Source of the DNA: an uncultured Bacilli bacterium
GTDB taxonomy: Bacteria > Bacillota_I > Bacilli_A > RF39 > UBA660
Reading direction: 5' to 3'
DNA length: 64,000 nt
NCBI GenBank assembly: GCA_944350495.1
Contig: CALVOZ010000002.1
Span: forward strand, 158,193 to 222,192
Part shown: positions 16,324 through 26,346 of the stretch, piece after piece
Layout: every line of letters starts with the position of its first letter
How positions within the stretch are numbered: position 1 is the stretch's first letter
Notes under the pieces: generated by a model
What the model saw: only the letters and a program-made list of their open reading frames with translations
What the model was told of the DNA's origin: nothing
Databases searched by the model: none
Made by a program: the position numbers and the translations under genes

Positions 16324-18301
16324 CTAATTCCTTAATTAAATCTTCTCTAGACATTTTTGAATATCCTTTAATCTTATTTTCTTTAGCTAAGTCCTTTAAT
16401 TCTTCATCAGTTAAATCAGCTAAAGATGCTTCTTCAAAATTGTCTTCGGAATTTTCTTTTTCTTCCTCTGGCATATGCCCATTTTTAACTAAATATTCAA
16501 TTTGCTCTTTAGTAATTGTTTCATATTCTAATAAAGCGTTAGCGATTAAATCTAATAATTCTTTATTTGCAGCAATTATCTCTTTTGTTTTTTCATAGCA
16601 ATCATTAATGATTTTTCTTTGAGCTTGATCAATTTCAAATGCTACTTGGCTAGAGAAATTTCTACTTCTATTATAATCTCTTCCTAAAAATACACTTGAT
16701 TCTTGATGTTCAAATTGAACTGGTCCTAAATCACTCATACCATATTCAGTAACCATTGCACGAGCTATTTTAGTAGCCTTTTCAAAGTCGTTATGAGCAC
16801 CTGTTGTTACCTCATTAAATATTAGCTCTTCAGCAACACGTCCACCTAATAGACCACTAATTGTTTCTAATAATTCATTTTTAGTTTCTAAGAAAGTTTC
16901 TTCACGAGGTAACATCAAATTATAACCACCAGCTCTACCACGAGGAATGATTGTAATTTTTTGAACTTCGTTAGCTCCTTCCAGTTTAATACCAACAACA
17001 GCATGTCCAGCTTCATGATAAGCAACAATCTTCTTTTCTTTTTCAGTGTATTTCTTTGTTACTTTTGCTGGTCCCATTAATACTCTGTCATGAGCTTCAT
17101 CAATTTCAGCCATTGTAATTGCTGGTTTATCTCTTCTTACAGTAAGCAAAGCCGCTTCATTTAATAAGTTCTCTAAATCAGCACCACTAAAACCAACTGT
17201 TCTTTTAGCAATATTATCTAAATTAACATTTTTAGCAAATACTTTACCTTTAGCATGAACTTTTAGTATTTCTTCTCTTCCTCTAACATCAGGTAAATTA
17301 ACTGTTACTTGTCTATCAAAACGTCCTGGTCTCAATAAAGCCGGATCTAATACATCAGGTCTATTTGTAGCTGCTATAACAATTATTCCTTCATTTTCAC
17401 CAAATCCGTCCATTTCAGTAAGTAATTGGTTAAGAGTTTGTTCACGTTCATCATGACCTCCACCTAATCCAGTACCTCTTTGACGACCTACAGCATCAAT
17501 TTCATCGATAAAAATTAAACATGGTGCATTTTGTTTTGCTTGTTTAAACATATCTCTAACGCGAGAAGCACCTACTCCAACAAATAATTCAACGAAATCT
17601 GAACCACTTATATAGTAAAATGGAACTTTAGCTTCACCAGCCACAGCACGTGCTAATAATGTTTTACCTGTTCCTGGAGGACCCACTAAAAGTACACCCT
17701 TAGGAATTCTAGCACCCATTCTTTCAAACTTTTTAGGAGCTCTCAAGAACTCAATAAGTTCTGCTACTTCTTCTTTTTCTTCAGTTAAACCAGCTACATC
17801 ATTAAATGTTACCTTTTTACGATCATCATTTAATCTAGCTCTACTTTTACCAAAGTCCATTGATTTACTTGCGCTTCCTACTTGTCTTGTTAAAAAGTAA
17901 GCACCAACAACCACCAATAATACTAAAGGTAAAACATTAACTAAAAAATATAAAAATACGCTTGATGATGGATCTTTCTTAGTTGTAACATCAAATTTAT
18001 ATAAATCACGCCCATCATATATTTCTTTAACTGTTGAATCTGTTAATGGAGCTTCAACAATAAAAGATTCATTTTCTTCATATCCTTCTAAAGTACCAGT
18101 TAACGTATAAATACCACCACCGCTACTTGGTTCAATAGTAACGTCAACTAGTTCTCCTGCTTCCATTTTTGTTATGAACTCGCTGTAACTTAATTTATTT
18201 ACCTTTGTATTAAGTATATTCACAAGATACATAACACCGATTATTACAATGAATAAAAATATATACGACAAAGCACTCTTTTTTACTGTTTTTTTATTCA
18301 T
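16307..18301 (-). CDS. ftsH: ATP-dependent zinc metalloprotease FtsH
   Basis: 664 residues: membrane helix 1 (about 11-27), a small periplasmic-side domain, helix 2 (about 116-136), an AAA+ domain with [20 protein letters not shown] and the second region of homology [18 protein letters not shown], then the M41 peptidase with HEAGH. It degrades membrane and cytosolic proteins. The C-terminus is unusual: residues 627-660 ([20 protein letters not shown] and following [12 protein letters not shown]) read like a SAP/Rho-N fold. The gene is 15 bp after tilS, with the hpt gene usual between them missing. AAGGGAG is the ribosome site. Confidence 0.97.
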   Translation of the reverse strand: MNKKTVKKSALSYIFLFIVIIGVMYLVNILNTKVNKLSYSEFITKMEAGELVDVTIEPSSGGGIYTLTGTLEGYEENESFIVEAPLTDSTVKEIYDGRDLYKFDVTTKKDPSSSVFLYFLVNVLPLVLLVVVGAYFLTRQVGSASKSMDFGKSRARLNDDRKKVTFNDVAGLTEEKEEVAELIEFLRAPKKFERMGARIPKGVLLVGPPGTGKTLLARAVAGEAKVPFYYISGSDFVELFVGVGASRVRDMFKQAKQNAPCLIFIDEIDAVGRQRGTGLGGGHDEREQTLNQLLTEMDGFGENEGIIVIAATNRPDVLDPALLRPGRFDRQVTVNLPDVRGREEILKVHAKGKVFAKNVNLDNIAKRTVGFSGADLENLLNEAALLTVRRDKPAITMAEIDEAHDRVLMGPAKVTKKYTEKEKKIVAYHEAGHAVVGIKLEGANEVQKITIIPRGRAGGYNLMLPREETFLETKNELLETISGLLGGRVAEELIFNEVTTGAHNDFEKATKIARAMVTEYGMSDLGPVQFEHQESSVFLGRDYNRSRNFSSQVAFEIDQAQRKIINDCYEKTKEIIAANKELLDLIANALLEYETITKEQIEYLVKNGHMPEEEKENSEDNFEEASLADLTDEELKDLAKENKIKGYSKMSREDLIKELEKEDN

Positions 18302-18316
18302 AAAAAACTCCCTTCT

Positions 18317-19618
18317 TTAATTGTACTTAAGTATTATATCATACTTTTCATTTTTTTTCCTATCAAAATACGATTTTTTTAAGCCTGGAAGCCAAATAAT
18401 TTTACCTGCACTATCAACTACTACTGGCCAAGCTTTTCTTTCCTCAGTATTAATTTTCTCATTTGTAAAAATATTATTAATCTTTTTAGTTCCTTGCATG
18501 TTTTTTATTGACATTCTATCATTAGGTAAGCAATTTCTAATGTATAGTGGTAATTCTAACTCGCTTAAATCAATTCTTGTCGTAAAATTACTGTTATCTG
18601 AACTTTCCTCACAAATAGTGATTCTTTTTCCGTTTGGAAGTTCTACTTCATTCTTAAATTCATAACAATATTCTTCAACTTGTTTTATTTTTTTTAAACA
18701 AAAGGTATCATATTCCTTAATTAATGAAAATCCATCAGGCATATCAATACTTGAATTAGTTAATCCGTCTTTGACGAAATTTAAAATAATATTTAAGTGT
18801 TCATTTGTTATTTTTACAATATTTTTTTTATAAATATTAAATAAATATTTCATTAACAATTCTTTTCTTATAAAATCATCAAGGCTATTAAACTTTAAGA
18901 TATTAACACAATTATCAATAACTATTTCTTTATACTTTTTAGATACAATTGCATCCACATATTTATAATATGATGATAATTCGGCACTAAAATCAAGAAA
19001 CTTTAAATGAACATCTTTTCTTTCTTGCTTAAGGAAAGGCAAAATATATTTACGATATCTATTTCTTGTATATTCATCTAAACTATTTGTATAATCTTCA
19101 CGATATGGAATATTATATGTTTTAGCATATTCATAAATATCTTCTTTCGTTAAAAATAATAAAGGACGTAAAATACTATAACTACCTCTATTACTTATTT
19201 TTTCAATTCCACAGTACCCTTTAATAGTAGAGCCTCTAACTATTTTCATCATTATAGTTTCGATTAAATCGTCACCATGATGGGCAGTTAATAAAGTATG
19301 GGAACAATATTTATTTAAAACTCTCTCAAAAAAACTATAACGTTTAGTTCTAGCAATTTCTTCACTAAACTTTCCTTCATATTCTAACTTTGTAAATTCA
19401 AAAGTTAGATTATTATTTTTACAATAATCTCTGACAAATTCTAATTCCTCATCGCTTTCTTTTCGTAAATTATGGTGAACATGCGCTACTACAATTTTAT
19501 ATGGAGTCTTTATCTTTAAAATAGAAAGTAAGACCATTGAGTCTACTCCCCCTGATACGCCTACAACAACGACATCATCATCTATGTTTTCCTTTAAAAA
19601 TTTACATACTTTCTCCAT
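18317..19618 (-). CDS. tilS: tRNA(Ile)-lysidine synthase
   Basis: 433 residues. The PP-loop ATP site VVVGVSGGVDSMVLL, the HHNLRKESDEE segment, LLTAHHGDDLIET and a C-terminal substrate-binding domain identify TilS, which converts C34 of the CAU-anticodon tRNA-Ile to lysidine so that it reads AUA. That matters in a genome this rich in ATA codons. ftsH follows directly. The start ATG at 19618 has GGTGG upstream. Confidence 0.95.
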   Translation of the reverse strand: MEKVCKFLKENIDDDVVVVGVSGGVDSMVLLSILKIKTPYKIVVAHVHHNLRKESDEELEFVRDYCKNNNLTFEFTKLEYEGKFSEEIARTKRYSFFERVLNKYCSHTLLTAHHGDDLIETIMMKIVRGSTIKGYCGIEKISNRGSYSILRPLLFLTKEDIYEYAKTYNIPYREDYTNSLDEYTRNRYRKYILPFLKQERKDVHLKFLDFSAELSSYYKYVDAIVSKKYKEIVIDNCVNILKFNSLDDFIRKELLMKYLFNIYKKNIVKITNEHLNIILNFVKDGLTNSSIDMPDGFSLIKEYDTFCLKKIKQVEEYCYEFKNEVELPNGKRITICEESSDNSNFTTRIDLSELELPLYIRNCLPNDRMSIKNMQGTKKINNIFTNEKINTEERKAWPVVVDSAGKIIWLPGLKKSYFDRKKNEKYDIILKYN

Positions 19619-19663
19619 ATAACCACCAATGTTATTGTAATATAATTTTATTTGTTTTACAAG

Positions 19664-19692
19664 AAAAAAGTAAGACTTATATCTTACTTATC
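19664..19692 (-). terminator. terminator after the Ig-like surface protein gene
   Basis: On the minus strand AAGTAAGA and TCTTACTT pair around TATAAG-type bases, then a run of T. It lies at the stop of the gene ending at 19688 and upstream of tilS. Confidence 0.85.
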
Positions 19693-21040
19693 CTCTTTTT
19701 ACTTCATGTTTATCAGAATTATACATGATTGTTAATGTGTCCTTTAAAGTATCGTGTTGTTTCAATGTAATTTCAAAACGCCCTCTTCGATCTTTAGAAA
19801 CTTGAATTGGATCACTTATCAACGTTACTTGTTCAGTTATATCTCTACCATTTTTATAAATAGTAATAAAGTATGATTCTATTTCTCCACGTCTTATATT
19901 TTCCCTTTCTTGGAAAATATAAGTATCTTTTACAATCAAATGGTATGTTGCTAATTTACCATTTGAAGTAGCTGCAGTAATAGTTGTTTCACCCTCATTA
20001 TGAATTGTTACTTCTCCGCCAGCAATTGACGCAACACTTAAATTACTACTATTCCATTTAATCTCTTGATTAGTAGCTGTTTCTGGCTTAATTGTAGCCA
20101 CTAACGTAAATTTACCATGGTCTGTAGTTAAAGTATCATTTTTTCGATCTAAAGTAATTGATTGAACTTCAATTGCTACATTAGATACAACAACATTTAT
20201 TTCAGATTTTTTTTCACCATCTAATGTTGTAGCTGTTATTGTTGTTGAACCAGAACCAACAGCTGTAATAACACCATCACTACTTACTTTAGCAACATTT
20301 TGATTGACAGATTCCCATTTAATTTTTTTATTTGTAGCATTACTTGGTTTAATCGTTGGGACTATTTTAATTTTTGTGCCTTTTACTAAACTAACATTTG
20401 TTTTATCTACAGTAATACCTGTAACTGGTACTTCTTTCTTTTGATTTAATAATAAATTTGGATCATTTTTTTCAACCACTGAAACTATTACTGAGGTTGC
20501 GTTATAATTTCCTGCATAATCGGTTACTTCAATTGTTACTTCGTAAGAACCAAGGGTTGATACATCAATATCTTCTTTTCCGGTAACAATTACATCTTTT
20601 ATGCCAGATTCTTTATCATTTACAAGATAATATTCATCAAAATTAAATTCCGCATTTATAGCTGTATAAATAGTTGCATCTACCTCAATTGTAGGTAACT
20701 CTTTATCAATATTGTTGATGCGATATTCAATCGGTTCCGATTGTTTACCATATGAATCTTTTAAAATAATAACTAATTTTTCATTCTTTTTAGCTACGTA
20801 TTTATTCTCATTTTGCCATGTTTTTCCGCCATCAAAAGAATACTTTTTAGGTTTTATATCACCATCATATTCAACAGTAACATTTACTGAATCGTTAGAC
20901 CAATTCTCATTATCTAATACCACTTTGATTTTCTCTTCCTCAAATTTTACAAATGTAGATTGATAGAAGAAGAAAAAGATTGTTAAACCAACAATTGTTA
21001 CAAACAAAAATATACTTCCATACATAATATTTTTCTTCAT
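19688..21040 (-). CDS. membrane-anchored Ig-like (BIG2) surface protein
   Basis: 450 residues. An N-terminal helix (about 5-27) is probably an uncleaved signal anchor. Then come an Ig-like sugar-binding-type region (about 35-110), a bacterial Ig-like repeat with GSYEVTIEVTDYAGNYN (about 115-190) and two group 2 Ig-like (BIG2) domains. The first starts VTGITVDKTNVSLVKG (about 203) and the second QSITLDRKNDTL (about 293). A C-terminal beta domain follows. Such domains act as spacers or adhesins on the cell surface. There is no LPXTG or catalytic domain. Monocistronic, with GGGTGATGAT before the ATG. Confidence 0.75.
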   Translation of the reverse strand: MKKNIMYGSIFLFVTIVGLTIFFFFYQSTFVKFEEEKIKVVLDNENWSNDSVNVTVEYDGDIKPKKYSFDGGKTWQNENKYVAKKNEKLVIILKDSYGKQSEPIEYRINNIDKELPTIEVDATIYTAINAEFNFDEYYLVNDKESGIKDVIVTGKEDIDVSTLGSYEVTIEVTDYAGNYNATSVIVSVVEKNDPNLLLNQKKEVPVTGITVDKTNVSLVKGTKIKIVPTIKPSNATNKKIKWESVNQNVAKVSSDGVITAVGSGSTTITATTLDGEKKSEINVVVSNVAIEVQSITLDRKNDTLTTDHGKFTLVATIKPETATNQEIKWNSSNLSVASIAGGEVTIHNEGETTITAATSNGKLATYHLIVKDTYIFQERENIRRGEIESYFITIYKNGRDITEQVTLISDPIQVSKDRRGRFEITLKQHDTLKDTLTIMYNSDKHEVKRG

Positions 21041-21120
21041 ATCATCACCCTATTTTACTATGAACATAATAACATAGAACAGTATTAAAGTCAACGAAAC
21101 AAAAGGTTTCTAGACACAAT

Positions 21121-21147
21121 AAAAATCGAGTTTACCACTCGATTCCT
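21121..21147 (-). terminator. terminator after ung
   Basis: AATCGAG and CTCGATT form a stem with a 7 nt loop and a T-rich tail on the minus strand; the ung stop lies in the loop. Confidence 0.8.
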
Positions 21148-21782
21148 TTTTGATTATTATCTTTTAAAATTTTGTTTATTTTACTAAATGGTTTACTACC
21201 AAAGAATCCTCTGCTGGCTGATAATGGAGAAGGATGAACAGACTCTATAATATAATGTCTTTTATTGGTAATTAACTCTTTCTTGCTTCTTGCATAGCTT
21301 CCCCATAATAAAAATATTACCGGTTTTTCTCTTTCATTTAATAACTTAATTACTGAATCAGTAAATGTCTCCCATCCCTTATCTTTATGTGATAAAGGTC
21401 GATCTTGTTCAACAGTCATAATAGAATTCAAAAGTAAAACTCCTTGCTTAGCCCAATCAGTTAAATCGCTAGATTCTCTTTTTATACCTAAATCATCATT
21501 TAACTCTTTAAGAATATTTCTTAAAGATGGGGGCTTTGGTACTCCTTCTTTAACTGAAAACGATAATCCATGCGCTTCTCCCAAACCATGATATGGATCT
21601 TGTCCTAATATTACAACTTTAACATCATCATAATCAGTAAATCGTAGAGCGTCAAAAATATTTTCATAAGGAGGAAAAACTCTTTTTTCACAATACTCTT
21701 TTTTTACAAAAAGTCCTAATTTTTTAAAATAGTCCTTTTTTATTTCATCTTTTAAAACTATATCCCATCTTTTATTTATCAT
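21132..21782 (-). CDS. ung: uracil-DNA glycosylase
   Basis: 216 residues of family 1 UDG, which excises uracil from DNA. Motifs: the water-activating VILGQDPYHGLGEAHGLSFS, the LLNSIMTVEQDRPLSHKDKGW segment and the DNA-intercalation loop VHPSPLSASRGFFG. It overlaps the lipoprotein gene by 11 bp. A dUTPase gene is encoded 5 kb away, so both arms of uracil avoidance are in the window. Confidence 0.97.
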   Translation of the reverse strand: MINKRWDIVLKDEIKKDYFKKLGLFVKKEYCEKRVFPPYENIFDALRFTDYDDVKVVILGQDPYHGLGEAHGLSFSVKEGVPKPPSLRNILKELNDDLGIKRESSDLTDWAKQGVLLLNSIMTVEQDRPLSHKDKGWETFTDSVIKLLNEREKPVIFLLWGSYARSKKELITNKRHYIIESVHPSPLSASRGFFGSKPFSKINKILKDNNQKGIEW

Positions 21783-22122
21783 TTAACGCCTCACACTTTA
21801 CTTCATTTTTTTTCCCATTACAAACAAATTCATCAAAAGTAATATTTTGGGCAACAAAAGCACCTGATTTATAACATACTTTGCCATCTTTAGCACTTGT
21901 CTTAACATTTAACTCTTGTACTGAATAGCAATCTTTTTCTTGTGAATACATCATGTCAGATGTATATTGGACTTCAGCTTGTGTTAAATATTCCCCTGTA
22001 CTAACAATTGCAACTTTATGTTTAGATGTATCGATTGTTTCAACTGTATTTTTTGGTACATTCATAGAATCTTTACATCCGCAAAGAATAAATATCATTA
22101 AAATTACTATTATTTTTTTCAT
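21772..22122 (-). CDS. small putative lipoprotein
   Basis: 116 residues. The signal peptide MKKIIVILMIFILCGC ends in an LCGC lipobox, so Cys16 is probably lipidated and the protein anchored outside the membrane. The mature part has five further cysteines, at least four of which could form disulfides (KDCYSV, KVCYK, EFVCNG, KCEAL). No family recognised. Its ATG overlaps the rsmA stop (ATGA) and its end overlaps ung, so it is translationally coupled to both. Confidence 0.7.
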   Translation of the reverse strand: MKKIIVILMIFILCGCKDSMNVPKNTVETIDTSKHKVAIVSTGEYLTQAEVQYTSDMMYSQEKDCYSVQELNVKTSAKDGKVCYKSGAFVAQNITFDEFVCNGKKNEVKCEALNDK

Positions 22123-22955
22123 TTTATCACCAGATTATTAGCAATATGTGCAAAAGTTTCAATGCTTAAAGCCTCTGCTCTAACGTTTAAATTTAAACCT
22201 AGCTCATTTAAAATTTTCTCAATTTTATCTAAGTCATATTCTTTTAAATTATTGCGTAAGTTTTTCCTTTTTTGCTTAAAAGCATCTCTTACAAGTTTAA
22301 AAAATAATTTTTCATCAACCACTTTAACTTTATCACTACGTTTTTCAAAGCAAACGATAATGCTGTCAACATTAGGTTTTGGAATAAATATATTTCTACT
22401 AATATCCATTAATTTACTAATCTCATAATAATAATTTAAATAAATTGACAAAGAATTATAATCTTTTGAATTAGGTTGAGCTTTAAATCTATCTCCTACT
22501 TCTTTTTGAACCATTACAACTATTTTATCAACTGGTATTTCATCTTCGATAATCTTAGTAATTATCGGAGTCGTAATATAATATGGTAAATTAGCTACAA
22601 CATATAATTTATTAAATTTATATTTTTTTAGATCTCTTTTTACATCGGCCTTTAAAAAATCATTAAAGATAACATCTACATTATCTAAGTCTTTCAAATT
22701 TTCTTTTAAGATAGGTTCTAAAGATGTATCTATTTCATAACATAAAACATTCTTAGAATTAATGGCAAGTTTATAAGTTAAAGAGCCTGCTCCAGGGCCT
22801 ATTTCTATTACCATAATATCTTTGTTTAACTCTGCTTTACTAATAATATTATTAATAATATTTTCATCAACTATAAAGTTTTGACCAAATTGTTTTTTTA
22901 ATCTAAATTCATTTTTATCTAATAAATCTTGCATTTTTTTTGGAGAATATTCCAC
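22119..22955 (-). CDS. rsmA: 16S rRNA dimethyladenosine transferase RsmA (KsgA)
   Basis: About 278 residues. KKQFGQNFIVDENI, the SAM loop VIEIGPGAGSLTYKLA and the catalytic NLPYYITTPII identify the enzyme that dimethylates A1518 and A1519 of 16S rRNA. The GTG at 22955 is preferred because AGGTGA lies exactly 5 nt before it; the GTG at 22964 would overlap that site. The tatD - YabE-like - rsmA order matches Bacillus, except that rnmV (RNase M5) is missing in front of rsmA. Confidence 0.95.
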   Translation of the reverse strand: MEYSPKKMQDLLDKNEFRLKKQFGQNFIVDENIINNIISKAELNKDIMVIEIGPGAGSLTYKLAINSKNVLCYEIDTSLEPILKENLKDLDNVDVIFNDFLKADVKRDLKKYKFNKLYVVANLPYYITTPIITKIIEDEIPVDKIVVMVQKEVGDRFKAQPNSKDYNSLSIYLNYYYEISKLMDISRNIFIPKPNVDSIIVCFEKRSDKVKVVDEKLFFKLVRDAFKQKRKNLRNNLKEYDLDKIEKILNELGLNLNVRAEALSIETFAHIANNLVIK

Positions 22956-22979
22956 AAAAATCACCTACTTAATTATATC

Positions 22980-23013
22980 AAAAAAAGATGGTGTTTACCA
23001 ACCCCATCTTTGT
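22980..23013 (-). terminator. terminator after the YabE-like gene
   Basis: AAAGATGG and CCATCTTT pair on the minus strand and are followed by a run of T. This separates the YabE-like gene from rsmA. Confidence 0.8.
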
Positions 23014-23699
23014 ACTTTAAATTTTGTATTTTTACTACCTGTTTTCTGACCTTTTATATCAGCTTGATACTGGTATGCTAAATCCATCCAAATATAACCA
23101 TTTTTATAACTTTTACGCATTGTTCCGCCAGTATCAAGTACAACTCCTAAAAATGGGGCATTTCTTCCGTCATCAATACGAATAATAGTTCCACATGGAA
23201 ATCCACCTAAATCAGCAGCTATTATTCTTACCTTACCATATTCATCATCAGGATAATAAATACCATTTTTAAATAGACTCCAACTTTTGCCATTTTTTGT
23301 TCGACAAGCAACAACTGCTGTTTTCGAACATCCTAGGCAATCACCACCATAATTAGTTAAACGTCCAACATATTCTCCTGCACGTCCAGTACCAATTTCT
23401 ATAACTTTATTAACAGGTTCTTTTAATACTTTAGTAATTCCATTTTCATATGTATAATTAATTCCATCCTCACCCTCTACTAATACTTCATAATCAGCAG
23501 TACTTGCTTTATCTGGATTATATACATATTTAATTTGATAAGGAATTATTTTATTTTCTACCGATACAGTTTTGGTATAACTAGTGTTTTCTAGATTAGA
23601 AGCCTTTTCTTTATAATCATCTATACCTAGAAATGATGTTAAAGAAACTACTAAAACAGATAGCCAACTACCAATTAACTTGAGTAGATATATATCCAT
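22995..23699 (-). CDS. YabE-like protein with G5-like and 3D domains
   Basis: 234 residues with an N-terminal signal/anchor helix. A G5-like region (about 60-95, PYQIKYVYNPDKASTADYEV) is followed by a C-terminal 3D domain (about 130-234): IIAADLGGFPCGTIIRI, then VVLDTGGTMRKSYKNGYIWMDL, with the conserved aspartates. 3D domains are found in lytic transglycosylases and resuscitation-factor-like proteins (YabE, YocH, Sps). Position between tatD and rsmA matches yabE of Bacillus, though this protein is much shorter. A wall-remodelling role is inferred. Confidence 0.75.
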   Translation of the reverse strand: MDIYLLKLIGSWLSVLVVSLTSFLGIDDYKEKASNLENTSYTKTVSVENKIIPYQIKYVYNPDKASTADYEVLVEGEDGINYTYENGITKVLKEPVNKVIEIGTGRAGEYVGRLTNYGGDCLGCSKTAVVACRTKNGKSWSLFKNGIYYPDDEYGKVRIIAADLGGFPCGTIIRIDDGRNAPFLGVVLDTGGTMRKSYKNGYIWMDLAYQYQADIKGQKTGSKNTKFKVQRWGW

Positions 23700-23738
23700 A
23701 TAATCACCTCATAGGCCACTTACATCACATAAATTTTA

Positions 23739-24494
23739 TCATAAAGGTATATTCAAGTCAAACTGAGCAATTGCATTCTTGCCTGTGACTTCAATAACTT
23801 TATCAACGGGAATATCTTTTAATTCTGCAATTTTTTGGGCAACTAATAAAATATTAGCTGGTTTGTTTTTCTTTCCTCTATAAGGTTCTGGTGTAAGATA
23901 CGGACTATCAGTTTCTAATAATAAATCTTCTAAGTTAATACCCTTAACCACTTCTTTTAACTTAATACTATTTTTAAAAGTTACTACACCGCCTATACCT
24001 AGTTTTACTCCTCTTTTAACTAATTCTTTAGCAATTTCTAAACTAGCACTATAACAGTGAAATATAAACTTTGTATTAGGATATTTATTTATAATTTCTA
24101 TAGTATCTAAAGTTGCATCTCTACTATGAATTACTACAGGTAAATTTCTTTTATTAGCAATTTCTATTTGTTTTATAAATAATTCTTTTTGCTCTGCAAT
24201 ATGAGTTTTATCCCAGTAATAATCTAATCCAACTTCGCCAATACCGACAATTTTTGGATTATCTAAATTTCTTTCAATAAATTGGATAGATTCTTCACTA
24301 TATTCAGTTACCGACTCAGGATGAATACCTAAAACGCCAAATACATTATCATATTTATTAACTAATTCTATAACCTCTAAATTACTTTTATCATCACTAC
24401 CTGCAGTAATCATATAACCATCCATATTTTTTATAATTTCATCAACATTTTCATAATCATCTTTACTTAAATGACAATGTGTATCAATTAACAT
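23739..24494 (-). CDS. tatD: TatD family metal-dependent DNase
   Basis: 251 residues of the TatD TIM-barrel family (3'-5' DNase and RNase activities; proposed roles in DNA repair). IDTHCHL gives the first metal histidines, GEVGLDYYW the bridging glutamate, VIHSRDA and FHCYSAS the other ligands, LLETDSPYLTPEPYRGKKN the C-terminal signature. The ATG at 24494 has GGGTGAT upstream. Follows metG as in Bacillus, with a small ORF between. Confidence 0.95.
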   Translation of the reverse strand: MLIDTHCHLSKDDYENVDEIIKNMDGYMITAGSDDKSNLEVIELVNKYDNVFGVLGIHPESVTEYSEESIQFIERNLDNPKIVGIGEVGLDYYWDKTHIAEQKELFIKQIEIANKRNLPVVIHSRDATLDTIEIINKYPNTKFIFHCYSASLEIAKELVKRGVKLGIGGVVTFKNSIKLKEVVKGINLEDLLLETDSPYLTPEPYRGKKNKPANILLVAQKIAELKDIPVDKVIEVTGKNAIAQFDLNIPL

Positions 24495-24508
24495 ATAATC
24501 ACCCACAA

Positions 24509-24537
24509 AAAAATTATACCATAAAGTATAATTTTTT
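24509..24537 (-). terminator. terminator after the 53-residue ORF
   Basis: AAAATTATAC and GTATAATTTT form a stem with a 6 nt loop and a T-run on the minus strand, just before the tatD ribosome site. Confidence 0.8.
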
Positions 24538-24697
24538 AGTTCTTTTTAATATAAATATAATTTATCATATAGTATAAAACGCATATAAAATATACCAAAT
24601 CTATAAATTTATAACTAACAACATAACTACAAAACACTAGTCCTAAAATAATACAAAAAATATTTATTATTCTAGGATATAATTTATCTGTCGTCAT
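24536..24697 (-). CDS. 53-residue putative membrane protein
   Basis: A short ORF between metG and tatD, found by reading the minus strand. The protein starts MTTDKLYPRII. It then has two hydrophobic segments (about 10-28 and 33-50) separated by SYKF, and ends in IKKN. The start has a good GTGAGGAG 7 nt upstream and the stop is immediately followed by an intrinsic terminator. Both suggest a real gene, not noise. No family recognised. Confidence 0.55.
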   Translation of the reverse strand: MTTDKLYPRIINIFCIILGLVFCSYVVSYKFIDLVYFICVLYYMINYIYIKKN

Positions 24698-24786
24698 ATT
24701 ATTTCTCCTCACAAGATTAAGTATATCATAATGATTTAATAAATCAATTATAAATAATACGACAAAATAATATTTTTTACGCTATT

Positions 24787-26346
24787 TTACATTTCAGCTA
24801 ACTCGACTAATTTTTTTTCTTTATCAATTCTTACAAATAAAGGTTCTGGAGCATTTAAACGAATACCAGAATCAAAACCATTGAATCCTTTAATAGAATC
24901 AATAGAACGATTTTCAGTATTTAATTGTTTGAATATTTTATCAGCAGTTTCTGGTAAAAAGGCAGATAGTAATACAGTACCAATTCTAATAGATTCTAAC
25001 AAGTTATATAATACTGTTTGCAATCTTTTGATATTTCCTTCTTTTGCTAAAATCCATGGGGTTGTTTCATCAATATATTTGTTACTACGACGATATATTT
25101 CAAAGATATGATCAATTGCCTCTGCTACTTTTAACTCATTCATACTTGCTTCAACTTTAGCTGGAATTCCTAATACCGTATTCATTAAATCAGCATCAAT
25201 TTCTTCTTTAATTCCTATTTCCGGTACCACGCCGTCAAAATATTTGTGAACCATTGAAATAGTACGATTTACTAAATTACCTAGGATATTTGCTAAATCA
25301 GAATTATACCTTTCTATTAGTAGTTCATGAGTAAATGATCCGTCATTCGCATATGGCATTTCGTGCAATAAATAATATCTTACAGCATCTACACCATATA
25401 TCTTGGCTAAATCATCTGCATAAACAATATTTCCTTTAGATTTACTCATTTTATCATTACCAAATAATAACCAAGGATGTCCAAAAATTTTTTTAGGTAA
25501 TGGTAAATCAAGTGCCATTAACATAATTGGCCAATAAATAGTGTGAAATCTTAGTATGTCTTTTCCAATGATATGAACATCTGCTGGCCAATATTTTAAG
25601 AATTTATCATCATGGTAACCATCTACATCATAACCTAAGAAAGTGATATAATTGCTTAGAGCATCAATCCATACATAAACTACATGTTTATCATCAAATG
25701 AAACAGGGACTCCCCATTTAAAAGATGTTCTAGAAACACATAAATCTTGTAATCCTGGCTTTATAAAATTATTAAGCATTTCGTTTTTACGACTTGCTGG
25801 TTCAATAAATTCTGGATGTTCTTCAATATGTTTAACTAATCTATCAGCATATTTATCTAATTTAAAGAAATATGCTTCTTCTGAAGCTTTACTTACTTCT
25901 CTACCACAATCAGGACATTTACCATCAACTAATTGTGATTCAGTAAAAAAAGATTCACAAGGTGTGCAGTATAGTCCCTCATATTTTCCTTTATAAATGT
26001 CGCCTTGATCATATAATTTTTTAAATATTTTAGCAACTTTTTCCTTATGTATAGGATTACTTGTTCTTACAAATTTATCATAACTTGTATTTAAAGAATC
26101 CCAAACTCTTTGTACTTCTAGTGCTATTTCATCAACAAATACTTGTGGTTCCTTTCCTGTTGCAGTTGCTTTTTCTTCTATTTTTTGACCATGTTCATCT
26201 GTTCCTGTTTGAAAATAAACATCATAACCTGTTAATCTTTTATATCTTGCAATCGCATCAGTCAATACAACCTCATAAGTATTACCAATATGTGGTTTAC
26301 CTGATGTGTAAGCAATTGCTGTACTTATATAAAATTTTTCTTTCAT
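24787..26346 (-). CDS. metG: methionyl-tRNA synthetase
   Basis: 519 residues of class I MetRS. HIGH region: SGKPHIGNTYEVVLTDAIAR; zinc knuckle CTPCE...CPDC; KMSKSKGN signature; anticodon-binding helices after it. It lacks the C-terminal EMAP-like tRNA-binding domain that extends many bacterial MetRS proteins to about 650 residues. Its ATG overlaps the dut stop (ATGA) and AAAGGAGG lies in the end of dut. A T-box leader ahead of dut probably controls the pair. Confidence 0.96.
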   Translation of the reverse strand: MKEKFYISTAIAYTSGKPHIGNTYEVVLTDAIARYKRLTGYDVYFQTGTDEHGQKIEEKATATGKEPQVFVDEIALEVQRVWDSLNTSYDKFVRTSNPIHKEKVAKIFKKLYDQGDIYKGKYEGLYCTPCESFFTESQLVDGKCPDCGREVSKASEEAYFFKLDKYADRLVKHIEEHPEFIEPASRKNEMLNNFIKPGLQDLCVSRTSFKWGVPVSFDDKHVVYVWIDALSNYITFLGYDVDGYHDDKFLKYWPADVHIIGKDILRFHTIYWPIMLMALDLPLPKKIFGHPWLLFGNDKMSKSKGNIVYADDLAKIYGVDAVRYYLLHEMPYANDGSFTHELLIERYNSDLANILGNLVNRTISMVHKYFDGVVPEIGIKEEIDADLMNTVLGIPAKVEASMNELKVAEAIDHIFEIYRRSNKYIDETTPWILAKEGNIKRLQTVLYNLLESIRIGTVLLSAFLPETADKIFKQLNTENRSIDSIKGFNGFDSGIRLNAPEPLFVRIDKEKKLVELAEM

